A DNA stretch of 64,000 nucleotides from Candidatus Hydrogenedentota bacterium (GTDB taxonomy: Bacteria > Hydrogenedentota > Hydrogenedentia > Hydrogenedentales > SLHB01), in contig JADLHJ010000078.1 of the NCBI GenBank assembly GCA_020848835.1, positions 1 through 64,000 on the forward strand. Reading direction: 5' to 3'. Both the position numbers and the translations under genes were made by a program. Under the pieces are notes generated by a model. That model searched no databases. It had not been told where the DNA came from and saw only the letters and a program-made list of their open reading frames with translations. Each line of letters begins with the position of its first letter. Position 1 is the first letter of the stretch. Of the stretch, positions 10,912 to 20,840 are shown piece by piece.

Positions 10912-12405
10912 CTAATTCTCCTGAAAGCCGGGCTCCATAAAGAGCCCCACACTTCCCAAGGTGAAGCATGCTCTGGCATCTTCAACATTGATACGGAGTG
11001 CTGAAGCTGTCGTTCGTTCGCAGCGCAGCAGGCGTTTCCACCCAATCGAAGTTCCATCTGCAATACGCCGCCATTCGCCTTCTACTTGTGCTTCCACGCT
11101 GAAGCGCAAGATGCGTTGACCAAGTTCGACGTATTCCTGCAGCAGGATGACATTGAATGTCTTTTCTCCGGACAACGCGATTTCCATCGAAGCCGATTTA
11201 ACTTCGTCATCGGTTGCCCAATAGGTTTTTCTTTCCGTATCCAACACATTTGAAGCCGCGAATCGCTCGCCGTTTCCGCGCACATTTTGCGCCGATGCTT
11301 TTGCCCCGGTAATCAGGTTTTCCGCGAAGGTAGCGTCCAGGTGCGCGCGCATGCCTTTCAATGCCGCCACGTCGTTTTCGTGGATCAATCCGCGTTTGTC
11401 CGGCGGCAGGTTGAGTAACAACGACGTGCCGCGACCGACCGATTCAAAGTAGATGCTCACCAGTTCGTCTGCTGCTTTGACTTTGGCGTCTTCCTTCGCG
11501 TGATAGAACCAGCCTGGTCGAATGGAAACATCGACTTCCGCAGGCAGCCATTGTTTGCCGTCGCTGTGGCCATTCACCGCTTCTTCATATTTGGTGAAGC
11601 CCGGCGCGGCGGGGCCGTTGCCTTCACGAGCACGCGGCGTAAACGTAGCCCAGCACGGGTCGCCCGCGTAACCGCGCTCGTTGCCCACCCAGCGGATGTC
11701 CGGACCGACGTCACTGAAGATCACAGCTTGAGGTTGCAACTCACGCACAATGGACCACGTATTCGCCCAGTCGTAGTAGACGGCTGGATCGATCTTTCTA
11801 TTCTCGCGCGCGCCTCCGTAGTAGCCCGTACCGCCGTTTGCGCCATCGAACCAGACTTCGAAGATTGGGCCGTTCTCTGTCAGCAACTCGCGAAGCTGAT
11901 TACGGAAGTATTCAATGTACGAAGGGCGTCCATACTCGGCGTGGTTGCGGTCCCACGGCGAGAGGTACACGCCAAACTTCAGGCCCGCATCCGCGCACGC
12001 CGCAGCGAGCTCCGCGACGACGTTGCCTTGTCCATTCTTATAAGGCGCGTTCTTGATGGTGTGATTCGCGTACTTCGACGGCCAAAGGCAAAAACCGTCG
12101 TGGTGTTTGGCAGTCAGGATAAGCCCCTTCATGCCGGCAGCCTTTGCAGTATCAGTCCATTGGCGGACGTCGAGTGCAGTCGGATTGAAAACGGATGGCG
12201 ACTCGTCCCCTTCTCCCCACTCGCGGTCTGTGAACGTGTTGACTGTGAAATGCACAAACCCATAAAACTCTAGTTCGTGCCAAGCCAACTGCCTCGCGCT
12301 CGGTCTTGGATCTAAGGTCGCAGGCGGCACTGTCTCAGCCAATATGTAGGAAGCGGGAAGCACAAGAACCAGAGCAACTACAGAAGAAAGATTCCGTCGC
12401 ATCAA
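10912..12405 (-). CDS. Alpha-L-fucosidase (GH29)
   Basis: LTAKHHDGFCLWPS, FGVYLSPWDRN, IFEVWFDGANG motifs, signal peptide; ATGA overlap with upstream URO-D gene. Confidence 0.93.
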   Translation of the reverse strand: MMRRNLSSVVALVLVLPASYILAETVPPATLDPRPSARQLAWHELEFYGFVHFTVNTFTDREWGEGDESPSVFNPTALDVRQWTDTAKAAGMKGLILTAKHHDGFCLWPSKYANHTIKNAPYKNGQGNVVAELAAACADAGLKFGVYLSPWDRNHAEYGRPSYIEYFRNQLRELLTENGPIFEVWFDGANGGTGYYGGARENRKIDPAVYYDWANTWSIVRELQPQAVIFSDVGPDIRWVGNERGYAGDPCWATFTPRAREGNGPAAPGFTKYEEAVNGHSDGKQWLPAEVDVSIRPGWFYHAKEDAKVKAADELVSIYFESVGRGTSLLLNLPPDKRGLIHENDVAALKGMRAHLDATFAENLITGAKASAQNVRGNGERFAASNVLDTERKTYWATDDEVKSASMEIALSGEKTFNVILLQEYVELGQRILRFSVEAQVEGEWRRIADGTSIGWKRLLRCERTTASALRINVEDARACFTLGSVGLFMEPGFQEN

Positions 12406-13502
12406 CGTTTCTCCGTCATTTTTATTGCGGAATCACTTAGCTCCTGGCATATGCAGATGAACGCGATAACGCGTTCGTCGGGCGTTCCGCTTTCAATATC
12501 CGCGGCTACGATGTCGCAGGGGCCCAACTCTTGGCAAATCCGGCTTAAATCGAATTCAATTTCCTCAAGCGATTTGTCGGCAAGTTCTGTCGGACGATAC
12601 ATCACCGCGCGCCGCGCGTGCGGCATGAGTTTTTGCGCCGTGCAGAGATCCGACTCGAGCCCCATATCGACATACGCAAGATTGGGTAGGCTGGCGTAAT
12701 CTTCAAGATAGGGGTCAACTGTCCACGCGCAGTTGTGTACGCCTATCGTCGCAAAGGTGTCCGCGATCCGCCGATCGTAAGGAAGCAGAAACTCTCGGTA
12801 GATATCCGGCGATACCAGATTCACGAGGCAATTGCTGACGGTGAAGAATGAGACATCAAATCCAGTTTCGCGCTGGCGCGCGTGCAAGCGGCGCGCGGCT
12901 TCGATCATCGTAGTGCACACACACTCAAACAAATGGTGGCACAAGTCTGGTGCAGTAAGAAGGTCTGTGAATAATTCTTCGCCGCGAAGGCGGTGCGCAT
13001 TGTTCAGCACGCCTTGCCAGTTAATGTATCCCGTTACCGTTCCCAGGCGATCCGCGATATGATCAACCTGCATCATCAACGATTGGAAGAAGGGATTTAC
13101 CTCGAGATTTGGAGAAAGCAGTTCAAGCACTTGACTGTCTGACAACGGTGCACCAACCGCGACTGGCCATTGGTCTTCGCGATAGACAATTGGGCATCCG
13201 TAAATGCCCGCAATAACGCATGCGCCATGAACGCCGGTTAGTAAATCGATTTGGCCGTGGTTTGGCGGAAGTCCGATGCGCGCGCCGGGAAAACGGCGGT
13301 CCAACTCGGTGCGCATGCGCGACAGCGATTCCAGGCGGTACTCAACATCCGTGTGCCAGCATTCGGAGAAATCGATACCCAGCGCGTCGCGGTACCACTT
13401 GGGCGTGAACCCTATTTCTGGACGCAGGTAGGGTTCGTTGCCGGTCGCGGTTTGTCGCGTCGCGGGCGCGCCTGGCGCGATGTAGCTGATGAGTTGCTGC
13501 AT
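12402..13502 (-). CDS. URO-D-superfamily methyltransferase (UroD-A)
   Basis: URO-D/MtaA-like pattern; GVHNCAWTVDP; likely ATG at 13502 (MQQLISYI) within ORF to 13607. Confidence 0.78.
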   Translation of the reverse strand: MQQLISYIAPGAPATRQTATGNEPYLRPEIGFTPKWYRDALGIDFSECWHTDVEYRLESLSRMRTELDRRFPGARIGLPPNHGQIDLLTGVHGACVIAGIYGCPIVYREDQWPVAVGAPLSDSQVLELLSPNLEVNPFFQSLMMQVDHIADRLGTVTGYINWQGVLNNAHRLRGEELFTDLLTAPDLCHHLFECVCTTMIEAARRLHARQRETGFDVSFFTVSNCLVNLVSPDIYREFLLPYDRRIADTFATIGVHNCAWTVDPYLEDYASLPNLAYVDMGLESDLCTAQKLMPHARRAVMYRPTELADKSLEEIEFDLSRICQELGPCDIVAADIESGTPDERVIAFICICQELSDSAIKMTEKR

Positions 13503-13515
13503 CACGATACGCGCA

Positions 13516-14532
13516 TCACGCGGGCGTAACGCTGCGCGCAAAGTCGAGCATGGCGCGCAGATTCTCTGGCGGCGTGCCGCGCGGGACTTCGCAACCCGCA
13601 CTGACAATGTAAGGCGCGTGCGCGTCGTGATGGCACTGGGCTATGGCCGTGTAGACCGATTCGGGCGTACCGTCGCGCAGGGCGCGGACGGGATCGATAT
13701 TGCCGAGCAGTGTTTGCTTTGAAGGCATGGATGCGCGTGCATCGCGCATCGACACGGGAAAGTCGAGGTCGACAATGTCGCAGTGGAGTTGTCCCATGCC
13801 GCTGCAAATGCTCGATGTATCTCCACAGATATGCAGCCGCACGCGCGCGCCCATATCGCGTATGCCGCGCACAAGCTGCATTTCGTGCGGCAATACAAAT
13901 TCCTCGTAGAGCGTGGGGCCGATGAGTGAAGCGGCTGCGTCACCGACGCCAATGATGTCAGCGCCGGCATCGATCTGCGCGCGCGCAAAGCGCAATTCCA
14001 TATCAACCACGAACGCGAACAGATCGTGCACAAAGTCCGGGTCTTCGTAGAAGTCCATCATGAGCGTGTTGATACCGCGAAGATCCGCGGCCTGCGCGCA
14101 GGGGCCTTCCACCCAGCCCTCAATAAGTTTGTGTCCGCCCACGCGATCCTTAAACAGCGCGACGGCATTCACGCGATCGTGCATGCGTCCGCCACCAAGG
14201 GGATCCGGCATCTTTAATGAGAGAAACGCAGACTTTTCCAAAAGAACTGCATTGGATTCATCAATTGCAGGTGGCTGATCGTCAAAGTATTCAATCGTAC
14301 CGCCGCAATCCGCGGCTTCGCGCGCGGGATCGGAGATGCAGGAAACGTGATCGATCTCGTAGTCGTCTGCGACACGGAGCTGACATTCGACGAGCGTGCG
14401 GTAATCTTTCGCGTAGTCACCGTAGCGTTTGCCCGCGTGATCCGCCGCGAACATCATGGTAATGGGCATGAAGGGCAAGCGGTCTGGCTTTCCCCCATCG
14501 ATTGTCGCAAGAATTCTTTCCCGCCCGTCCAT
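13516..14532 (-). CDS. URO-D-superfamily methyltransferase with complete HxC...C motif (UroD-B), MtaA/MtbA-like
   Basis: RERILATIDGGKPDRLPFMP, VRLHICGDTSSI, SAGCEVPRGTPPENLRAM; G-rich SD gtgggggag before ATG 14532. Confidence 0.87.
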   Translation of the reverse strand: MDGRERILATIDGGKPDRLPFMPITMMFAADHAGKRYGDYAKDYRTLVECQLRVADDYEIDHVSCISDPAREAADCGGTIEYFDDQPPAIDESNAVLLEKSAFLSLKMPDPLGGGRMHDRVNAVALFKDRVGGHKLIEGWVEGPCAQAADLRGINTLMMDFYEDPDFVHDLFAFVVDMELRFARAQIDAGADIIGVGDAAASLIGPTLYEEFVLPHEMQLVRGIRDMGARVRLHICGDTSSICSGMGQLHCDIVDLDFPVSMRDARASMPSKQTLLGNIDPVRALRDGTPESVYTAIAQCHHDAHAPYIVSAGCEVPRGTPPENLRAMLDFARSVTPA

Positions 14533-14631
14533 TGGCATCTCCCCCACGCGCTGGACTCGCCGGAACCCCGCAGGTAGCTTAGCGCGATTATTGGTGAACA
14601 TCAACATTGAAAAGGCCTAACTCCATGTCAA

Positions 14632-14657
14632 GACCGCGTAAACGCGGAACTACAAAC
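14632..14657 (-). repeat. Dispersed hairpin repeat copy 1: gtttgtagttccgcgtttacgcggtc (minus strand)
   Basis: 25/26 identical to 51425-51450; contains CCGCG-ttta-CGCGG hairpin. Confidence 0.7.
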
Positions 14658-14706
14658 TTTTGACATTTTGGTGTCTTGCTGCGCCCTTTGTTATTGTCAG
14701 TGTAAT

Positions 14707-14760
14707 GCGCGGAGTGTTTGGCGCGTCGGGGGACGCGCCAGTTAAGAGCCGCTCCAGCGC
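14707..14760 (+). promoter_or_regulatory. Candidate structured leader: outer stem GCGCGGAG/CTCCaGCGC enclosing TGGCGCGTC-GGGG-GACGCGCCA hairpin
   Basis: 9-bp perfect hairpin with GGGG loop at 14719-14740, 33 nt upstream of ATG 14774 (34 nt from the 8-bp stem). Confidence 0.6.
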
Positions 14761-14773
14761 AAGGGGGCATCTG

Positions 14774-16213
14774 ATGAGCGCGAACATCGAACAGCGCTAT
14801 TCCGAACGGCTGCGACGCTACACCACCGCGATGAACAACCAGAAACCGGACCGCGTGCCCTTGCGCCCGTTTGTGGCCGAGTTTGCCGCAAAGTACGCGG
14901 GGATCAACTGCCAGCAAGCAACGCACGATTTCGAGGGTGCGCTCGCGGCCACGCGGAAATGCGCTACCGATTTCGATTGGGACGCGACAGTCGGCAACAT
15001 GATTTATGTGTGGACAGGGCTGACCGAGGCGATCGGTCTCACCTACTACGGCGCGCCGGGTATACACGTGCCGGCGGACGTCGGATTTCAGTATCGCGAG
15101 CCTGCGGAAGACAACGCGCACATGCGCGCGGACGAGTATGACGCCTTGATCGCCGACCCCACCGGATTCTTGTTCAACACGTGGCTTCCGCGTGTATCGA
15201 AAGACGTGGCCCCCATCGGTGGACCCTCGACGTATCGCAACAATCTTGCATTTGTCAAAGGCGGCATGGCGATGCTGAATTACTTTACGGCACTCGGAGC
15301 GCAGAACGAACGGCTAAAAAACGAGTGCGGCACGGTGTCTGCCATTGGCGGCATTCTGAAAGCGCCACTGGATATTCTCGGCGACAAGTTGCGCGGGTAC
15401 TACGGGCTCACGAACGATCTCATCGAACAGCCGGAAAAAGTGCTGGCGGCGTGTAGGGCGCTCATGCCGCATCTCATGCACGTCGCGCTTACGAGCGCGG
15501 ACCCGGAGAAGACCGTACCCATCACCATATGGATGCACCGGGGATGCGTTCCGTTTGTGACGCCGCATACATTCGAAACGATCTACTGGCCCACACTGCG
15601 GCCCATCATCGAAACGCTATGGGCGCACGGTTATCAGACGCTTTTCTACGCAGAAGGAAATTGGGACGCGCACTTGGACACATTTACGGAACTACCCGAA
15701 GGTAGCATCATTTTTCACATCGATCGCAGCGACTACCAAAAGGCGCACAAGGCGCTGCACCACAAGTTCGCGTTGAGCGGCGGAATACCGAATACGGTGC
15801 TTTCGCTCGGCGCGCAGCAGGAGGTCCGCGACTGGTGCAAACGCCTGATCGATGAAATTGGCGCAGACGGCGGCTTCATCATGGATGCGAGCGCTATTGT
15901 GCAGAACGACGCGACGGTCGAGAATGTGCGCGTGCTGACTGAGTTTACGCGAGAGTACGGCGTGTATCGCAATGGGCCAAGCGTGGAGAGGTTAGCAGCG
16001 CCCACGGCACGCCCGTGCGATGAAGCGGCGATTGCGCAGTGGGCCAAAGAGTTTCCGGCGGTGGACCCTGCGCCGGGAATCTGTGTTCCCTGGGAGGGGA
16101 AGCGTGGCGAACTCAAAAATGTGCTTGGCGACGAAACGCTGGTAAAGCGCGTATGGAACGACATTGAAGGCTTTGCTTACACCTTCATCTGGCACTGTCT
16201 AGTTTCGTTCTAA
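14774..16213 (+). CDS. URO-D-superfamily protein lacking canonical zinc-ligand motif (UroD-C)
   Basis: YSERLRRYTTAMNNQKPDRVPLRPF typical URO-D N-terminus; ATG at 14774 with SD aaggggg. Confidence 0.83.
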   Translation: MSANIEQRYSERLRRYTTAMNNQKPDRVPLRPFVAEFAAKYAGINCQQATHDFEGALAATRKCATDFDWDATVGNMIYVWTGLTEAIGLTYYGAPGIHVPADVGFQYREPAEDNAHMRADEYDALIADPTGFLFNTWLPRVSKDVAPIGGPSTYRNNLAFVKGGMAMLNYFTALGAQNERLKNECGTVSAIGGILKAPLDILGDKLRGYYGLTNDLIEQPEKVLAACRALMPHLMHVALTSADPEKTVPITIWMHRGCVPFVTPHTFETIYWPTLRPIIETLWAHGYQTLFYAEGNWDAHLDTFTELPEGSIIFHIDRSDYQKAHKALHHKFALSGGIPNTVLSLGAQQEVRDWCKRLIDEIGADGGFIMDASAIVQNDATVENVRVLTEFTREYGVYRNGPSVERLAAPTARPCDEAAIAQWAKEFPAVDPAPGICVPWEGKRGELKNVLGDETLVKRVWNDIEGFAYTFIWHCLVSF

Positions 16214-16882
16214 TTAGGATGTCGCGGCGCTGAGATAATCCAAGGCGCCTTGTGGATCTGGCGCGTACGCGGTTGCGTTGATTCGGCGCGCAAAATCGTC
16301 TGTGAGCGGCGCACCGCCGACGAGGATAGGCGTGGCCGGGCTGACTTCATGGATCGCCTTTATAATCTTCTCCATGTTCACCATCGTCGTGGTGAGCAGT
16401 GCGCTGAGTCCGACGCTGCATCCCGGGTTTTCCTGCACCGTCTGCACGAATTTCGCTGCGGGAACATTCACGCCCAGATCGATCACTTTATAGCCGCCGC
16501 CTTCGAGCATCATTGCGACGAGGTTCTTGCCAATGTCATGGAGATCGCCTTCGACCGTCCCGATAACAAAAGTCCCGCGATGGTGCGTCTGGCCTGATTC
16601 GAAGTACGGTTTGAGATGGGCCATCGCCGCCTTCATCGCCTTCGCCGCCATGAGCAGATCGGGCACGAACGCTTTGCCTTCGCTGTACTTCTTCCCCACT
16701 CGCGTCATGCCGACGATCAATCCATCGGCAAGCACGGTCTCAGCGGAAATACCATCGTCCAACGCCTGCCGGGTCAATTCGTCAGCGCCATCTTGATCCT
16801 TCAGATCGGGCGGATGCGGCGAGCTGCGGTTAACTTTTCCCCGTTCCAGGCAGATGGCAAGGCGTTCGATGAGATCGTTCAT
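16214..16882 (-). CDS. Corrinoid protein (methyltransferase cobalamin-binding subunit)
   Basis: GTVEGDLHDIGKNLVAMML (DxHxxG), GLSALLTTTMVNM, ILVGGAPLTDDFA; N-terminal helical cap; SD cagggggaa before ATG 16882. Confidence 0.95.
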   Translation of the reverse strand: MNDLIERLAICLERGKVNRSSPHPPDLKDQDGADELTRQALDDGISAETVLADGLIVGMTRVGKKYSEGKAFVPDLLMAAKAMKAAMAHLKPYFESGQTHHRGTFVIGTVEGDLHDIGKNLVAMMLEGGGYKVIDLGVNVPAAKFVQTVQENPGCSVGLSALLTTTMVNMEKIIKAIHEVSPATPILVGGAPLTDDFARRINATAYAPDPQGALDYLSAATS

Positions 16883-16907
16883 GAGTTCCCCCTGTACGGC
16901 GCCATAA

Positions 16908-16938
16908 GCGCACCGCCCGTCCCCACGGGCAAATGCGC
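16908..16938 (-). promoter_or_regulatory. Candidate structured leader upstream of corrinoid protein
   Basis: Minus strand GCGCA-ttt-GCCCGT-GGGG-ACGGGC-gg-TGCGC; hairpin ends 32 nt before ATG 16882. Confidence 0.58.
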
Positions 16939-17042
16939 GATCATCGCACGCGTTAATTGTACACGGTTTCTCAATGTTTTGCGATTGCTGCCGTTCACCC
17001 CTATGATCCAAGGGGGAAACCTACGGCCAATCAGGGGGACTT

Positions 17043-18068
17043 ATGACGCCGAGGGAACGGGTAATCCGCGCGCTCGAATTTCGGCAGCCTGACCGGGCGC
17101 CGCGCGATCTGTGGTATCTGCCGGGGATTGCGCAGACGCGCGCCGCGGAACTGAACGCAATGCTTGAACGGTATCCCATCGATTTCGCGCAACCGGTGTT
17201 TCGCTACGGTGCATCGGCACGCGCAGTCGGCACTCCCGACCGCGTCGGCACCTACAGCGACGAATGGGGCTGCGTGTGGACCGTTGCGGAAGATGGTGTT
17301 GTTGGCGAAGTAAAAGTACACCCGCTCGAAGATTGGAACGCGTTAGCATCGTTCGTACCTCCGTGGGAAGTATTGAAAGCTGCGGATGCGTCGGAGACGA
17401 ACGCGAGCTGCGCGGCAACAGATCGCTTTGTGAGGAGTAGCACCTCAATTCGGTTGTTCGAGCGCATGCAATTCCTGCGCGGTGTCGAAGCGCTATTTCT
17501 GGATCTCGCGTATCTTCCTGGCGAGTTATTTACACTGCGCGACATGGTGCACGAATATTACCTGCGCGAGATTGATCTATGGACCAAGACCGATGTAGAC
17601 GCGATCTTCTTCATGGACGATTGGGGATCTCAGTCGAACCTGCTCATCGCGCCGGAGCAGTGGCGCGAAATTTTTCGACCGTGTTATGCCGAATATTGCC
17701 GGCGCATTCGCGAGGCGGGCAAATATGTCTTCTTTCATTCCGACGGGTACATCGCGCCGATACTCGGCGATTTGATCGAGATCGGCGTTCACGCGATAAA
17801 CGCGCAGCTCTTTTGCATGGACATTGAATCACTCGCACAGCTGCACAAAGGACGTATCACGTTCTGGGGCGAAATTTGCAGGCAGCAGATTTTGCCCTTT
17901 GGCTCACCCGCGGAAGTACGCGCCGCGGTGATGCGCGTGCGCCGCGCGCTTGACGACGGGCAAGGCGGCGTGATTGCACAATGCGAATGGGGAAATGAAG
18001 ACCCGGCACAGAACATAGCGGCCGTATACGATGCGTGGCTGGAGCCTACGCCTGTGCAACCTCGCTAG
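17043..18068 (+). CDS. URO-D-superfamily methyltransferase (UroD-D)
   Basis: MTPRERVIRALEFRQPDRAPRDLWY; YVFFHSDGYIAPI; IAQCEWGNEDPAQNI. Confidence 0.88.
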   Translation: MTPRERVIRALEFRQPDRAPRDLWYLPGIAQTRAAELNAMLERYPIDFAQPVFRYGASARAVGTPDRVGTYSDEWGCVWTVAEDGVVGEVKVHPLEDWNALASFVPPWEVLKAADASETNASCAATDRFVRSSTSIRLFERMQFLRGVEALFLDLAYLPGELFTLRDMVHEYYLREIDLWTKTDVDAIFFMDDWGSQSNLLIAPEQWREIFRPCYAEYCRRIREAGKYVFFHSDGYIAPILGDLIEIGVHAINAQLFCMDIESLAQLHKGRITFWGEICRQQILPFGSPAEVRAAVMRVRRALDDGQGGVIAQCEWGNEDPAQNIAAVYDAWLEPTPVQPR

Positions 18069-19923
18069 CGTCATTGGTCGTTGGGAAAAAGAGCGCATCC
18101 ACGTAAATATCTTGAAACGCTGGATCGAGCGATAGATCCAAGTGATCGGTGCGTTGCGCAATCTCTTGCGCGAGCCTGCGCGCACGCAACGACGTCGCGG
18201 TCAGGCGCGCGCCAGCCAGCGAAGTGTTGCCAACAAACGTAATCCGATCGGGTTTAACGCCGATGGGCAAGAGCCCCATGCGTTGGGCGTTCGCGCAACG
18301 AATGTAATTTCCGAACGCGCCTGCGACCAACACCCTGCGAAGCTCGTGCGCTTCGATGCCCGCTTCCTTCAAGAGCAATGTAACCGCGCTCCGGACGGCC
18401 GCCGTGGCAAGTTGTACCTGGCGAATGTCGTTTTGATACACGGCGATGGATTGTCCCGTCGCGGTGTCGTGTGCATCGGCAATCACGAAAATCGTTTGAT
18501 CGCGGTGCCGGCGAATGTGCTGGCGCACCGCGTCTGGCAAGGTGCATGGTGCATCCTCCGCGTTTAACAATTCACCAGAGGGCAGCAGGATGCCTAGCCG
18601 TAGCAGTTCTGCGACGACATCAATCAGCGCCGAACCGCAGATACCGAGCGCAGCAGCCCCGTCAATCGTCTTGAACATCACGTCCTGCTCAATGTGCACC
18701 GCTTCGATCGCGCCAGCCGCGGCGCGCAGACCGTGCGTAATACCCGCGCCTTCAAAAGCTGGCCCGGCGGCGCAAGATGTAGCGATAAGCTTGCCTTTTG
18801 CGTGGACCGCCAATTCGCCGTTTGTACCAATGTCCATGAACAGTGATGGCGATTCGAGTTCTTCAAAGTTTGTCGCGAGAAGCCCGGCAACAGTGTCGCC
18901 GCCAACATAAGCAGAGATCACGGGGTAGACATAACATTGCGCCTTTGGATGCGCAGGCAAACCCAGTTTCGACGCAGATACACTCAATTGTTCACTCACT
19001 GCTGGCACAAAGGGCGACACGCCAATCGACGCCGGATCAACACCGAGTAACAAGTGTTGCATGGTAGTGTTACCGGCGAAAGTTATTTCCACGATATGCT
19101 CGATATGCTCATTTGCCGCGTGCACCAGCTCGCCCAGCATGGTGCAAACTGCGCCAACCACATCACGGTGCAAACGCTCCAAATGGGCGGAAGATTCGCT
19201 GGCGTACGCGATGCGCGTAAGGATGTCGTCGCCTATGGCGGTCTGCGGATTCAGGCGCACCGCGCGTGCGCGTTCAACCCCGTCTTCGAGGTTGATTAGC
19301 GACGCAGCTAGCGTGGTCGTACCGATGTCAAAAGCTGCTGCCAGGCGAGTTTGCTTAACCGTGCCCGGTGTGAACCCTATCAAGCGTCCACCTTGCATCA
19401 GCGCAGTGCCCACGAATCCGTGATGACGCAGCGCGGCAGGCAGGGTGCGCAACACGTCCAGATCAACCTCTACTGAACCAAGCACGCGTTCAAGCCGCAG
19501 CACGTCGCTCGCATCGTCCTCTAACGACGGCGGATCGAGAGTCACATGGCGCGCGCGCACGGGCGGATCGGAGACGTCGCACGTGGTTTCCGCCGCGTCC
19601 GCGAGGATTTGATACACAGCCGTCAAGAGCGAGACGTGCGGCACCTCAACGGTGAGCGGCTCGCCGACGCGCGTCTGACAGGCGAGATGTATGCCGTCCA
19701 TCAGTTCGTCGTGCGAAAGCAGCACGTGCTCCCGTAGCGACCTGACAACCACGCCTTGTTTCACGCGTATTTTGCACTTGCCGCAGTTGCCCCGTCCGCC
19801 GCAAGGCATATCGAGCACAATATTGGCGAGTGCCGCGGCCCGCCCCAAGGATTCACCGCGCGGAACTTGCACGCTGGTATCGTGCGGCGACAAAAAGTGG
19901 ACTGCTACGGTGTCTTCGATCAC
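18046..19923 (-). CDS. Ferredoxin + ASKHA-domain corrinoid activation protein (RACE/RamA-type)
   Basis: 2Fe-2S pattern CGGRGNCGKCKIR...LACQTR; AAFDIGTTTLAASL; LFMDIGTNGELAV; GTG start at 19923 overlapping preceding stop (GTGA). Confidence 0.93.
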   Translation of the reverse strand: MIEDTVAVHFLSPHDTSVQVPRGESLGRAAALANIVLDMPCGGRGNCGKCKIRVKQGVVVRSLREHVLLSHDELMDGIHLACQTRVGEPLTVEVPHVSLLTAVYQILADAAETTCDVSDPPVRARHVTLDPPSLEDDASDVLRLERVLGSVEVDLDVLRTLPAALRHHGFVGTALMQGGRLIGFTPGTVKQTRLAAAFDIGTTTLAASLINLEDGVERARAVRLNPQTAIGDDILTRIAYASESSAHLERLHRDVVGAVCTMLGELVHAANEHIEHIVEITFAGNTTMQHLLLGVDPASIGVSPFVPAVSEQLSVSASKLGLPAHPKAQCYVYPVISAYVGGDTVAGLLATNFEELESPSLFMDIGTNGELAVHAKGKLIATSCAAGPAFEGAGITHGLRAAAGAIEAVHIEQDVMFKTIDGAAALGICGSALIDVVAELLRLGILLPSGELLNAEDAPCTLPDAVRQHIRRHRDQTIFVIADAHDTATGQSIAVYQNDIRQVQLATAAVRSAVTLLLKEAGIEAHELRRVLVAGAFGNYIRCANAQRMGLLPIGVKPDRITFVGNTSLAGARLTATSLRARRLAQEIAQRTDHLDLSLDPAFQDIYVDALFFPTTNDASEVAQA

Positions 19924-20828
19924 GACGTAATTGCTTTCGCTTCGCCGCGCGAATTGTTCACAACGGCCGCGATCTCCCGAATATGCGCGGGAGTTGTACC
20001 ACAGCATCCGCCAATGATCGACGCGCCCGCGCGCACCAGTGCCGGCACCTGCGCAGCGAACGATTTGGGTGTTTCCGGATACCGCGTCTCTCCCTCGACG
20101 AATGACGGTATGCCCGCGTTCGGATGAACAATGATAGGCACGTCTGGCACGGCCGCGTGCATGGCGGCGACAATCTCCACCATTGCCTCAGGACCGAGAC
20201 TGCAATTCGCGCCAATGAGGTCCGCGCCCGCGTCCACGACTGCCGCGGCCATTTCTTCCGGCGATACACCCATCATTGTGCGATAGGTACCGTCTGGCAA
20301 GTGATTAAAGGTGAAGGTGCAGATGGTCTCTGCGCCGCTGTCTTTCGCCGCGCGCACGGCGAGCGTGCCCTCGTCAATCGCGCTCATCGTCTCGATGCAG
20401 CACGCGTTCACACCGCCTTCGAGCAAAGCTTCAGCCTGTGCGCGAAACGCGTCGTACAGTTCCTGCTCAGTGACGTCTTCCATGAGCAACATCTTGCCGG
20501 TGGGCCCCATCGAGCCAATCACGAAATGATTGGCGCCCGCAGCCTCGCGCGAGATGTGCGCTGCGGCGCGGTTGAGTTCGCGCACGCGATCAGCTTTATC
20601 GTAATCATCGAGCTTAAAGCGCGATCCGCCGAAGCTGTTTGTGGTGATGAGATCCGACCCGGCGGCTATGTACTTTGCGCCGACATTGCGCACGGCATCC
20701 GGGTTCTCGATGTTCCAAAATTCCGCGCAGATATCGGGTGTCAGTCCGGCGGCCATCAGCATGGTGCCCCACGCCCCGTCTGATACGAGCAATCGCCGTT
20801 CGCGTAATGCTTCTCGGATGGTTTGCAT
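19920..20828 (-). CDS. Homocysteine S-methyltransferase domain protein (MetH N-terminal/BHMT-like)
   Basis: SDGAWGTMLMAAG, GANCSLGPEAM, GGCCGTTPAHIREI zinc-binding CC motif; no B12 domain. Confidence 0.93.
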   Translation of the reverse strand: MQTIREALRERRLLVSDGAWGTMLMAAGLTPDICAEFWNIENPDAVRNVGAKYIAAGSDLITTNSFGGSRFKLDDYDKADRVRELNRAAAHISREAAGANHFVIGSMGPTGKMLLMEDVTEQELYDAFRAQAEALLEGGVNACCIETMSAIDEGTLAVRAAKDSGAETICTFTFNHLPDGTYRTMMGVSPEEMAAAVVDAGADLIGANCSLGPEAMVEIVAAMHAAVPDVPIIVHPNAGIPSFVEGETRYPETPKSFAAQVPALVRAGASIIGGCCGTTPAHIREIAAVVNNSRGEAKAITS

Positions 20829-20840
20829 AATGTCGCCGTC

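Noticed and set aside
16882-17043. Cobalamin riboswitch in the divergent corrinoid/UroD-D intergenic region
   Set aside because: No B12-box-like conserved core recognised; gap is only about 160 bp and holds the different GGGG-loop element.
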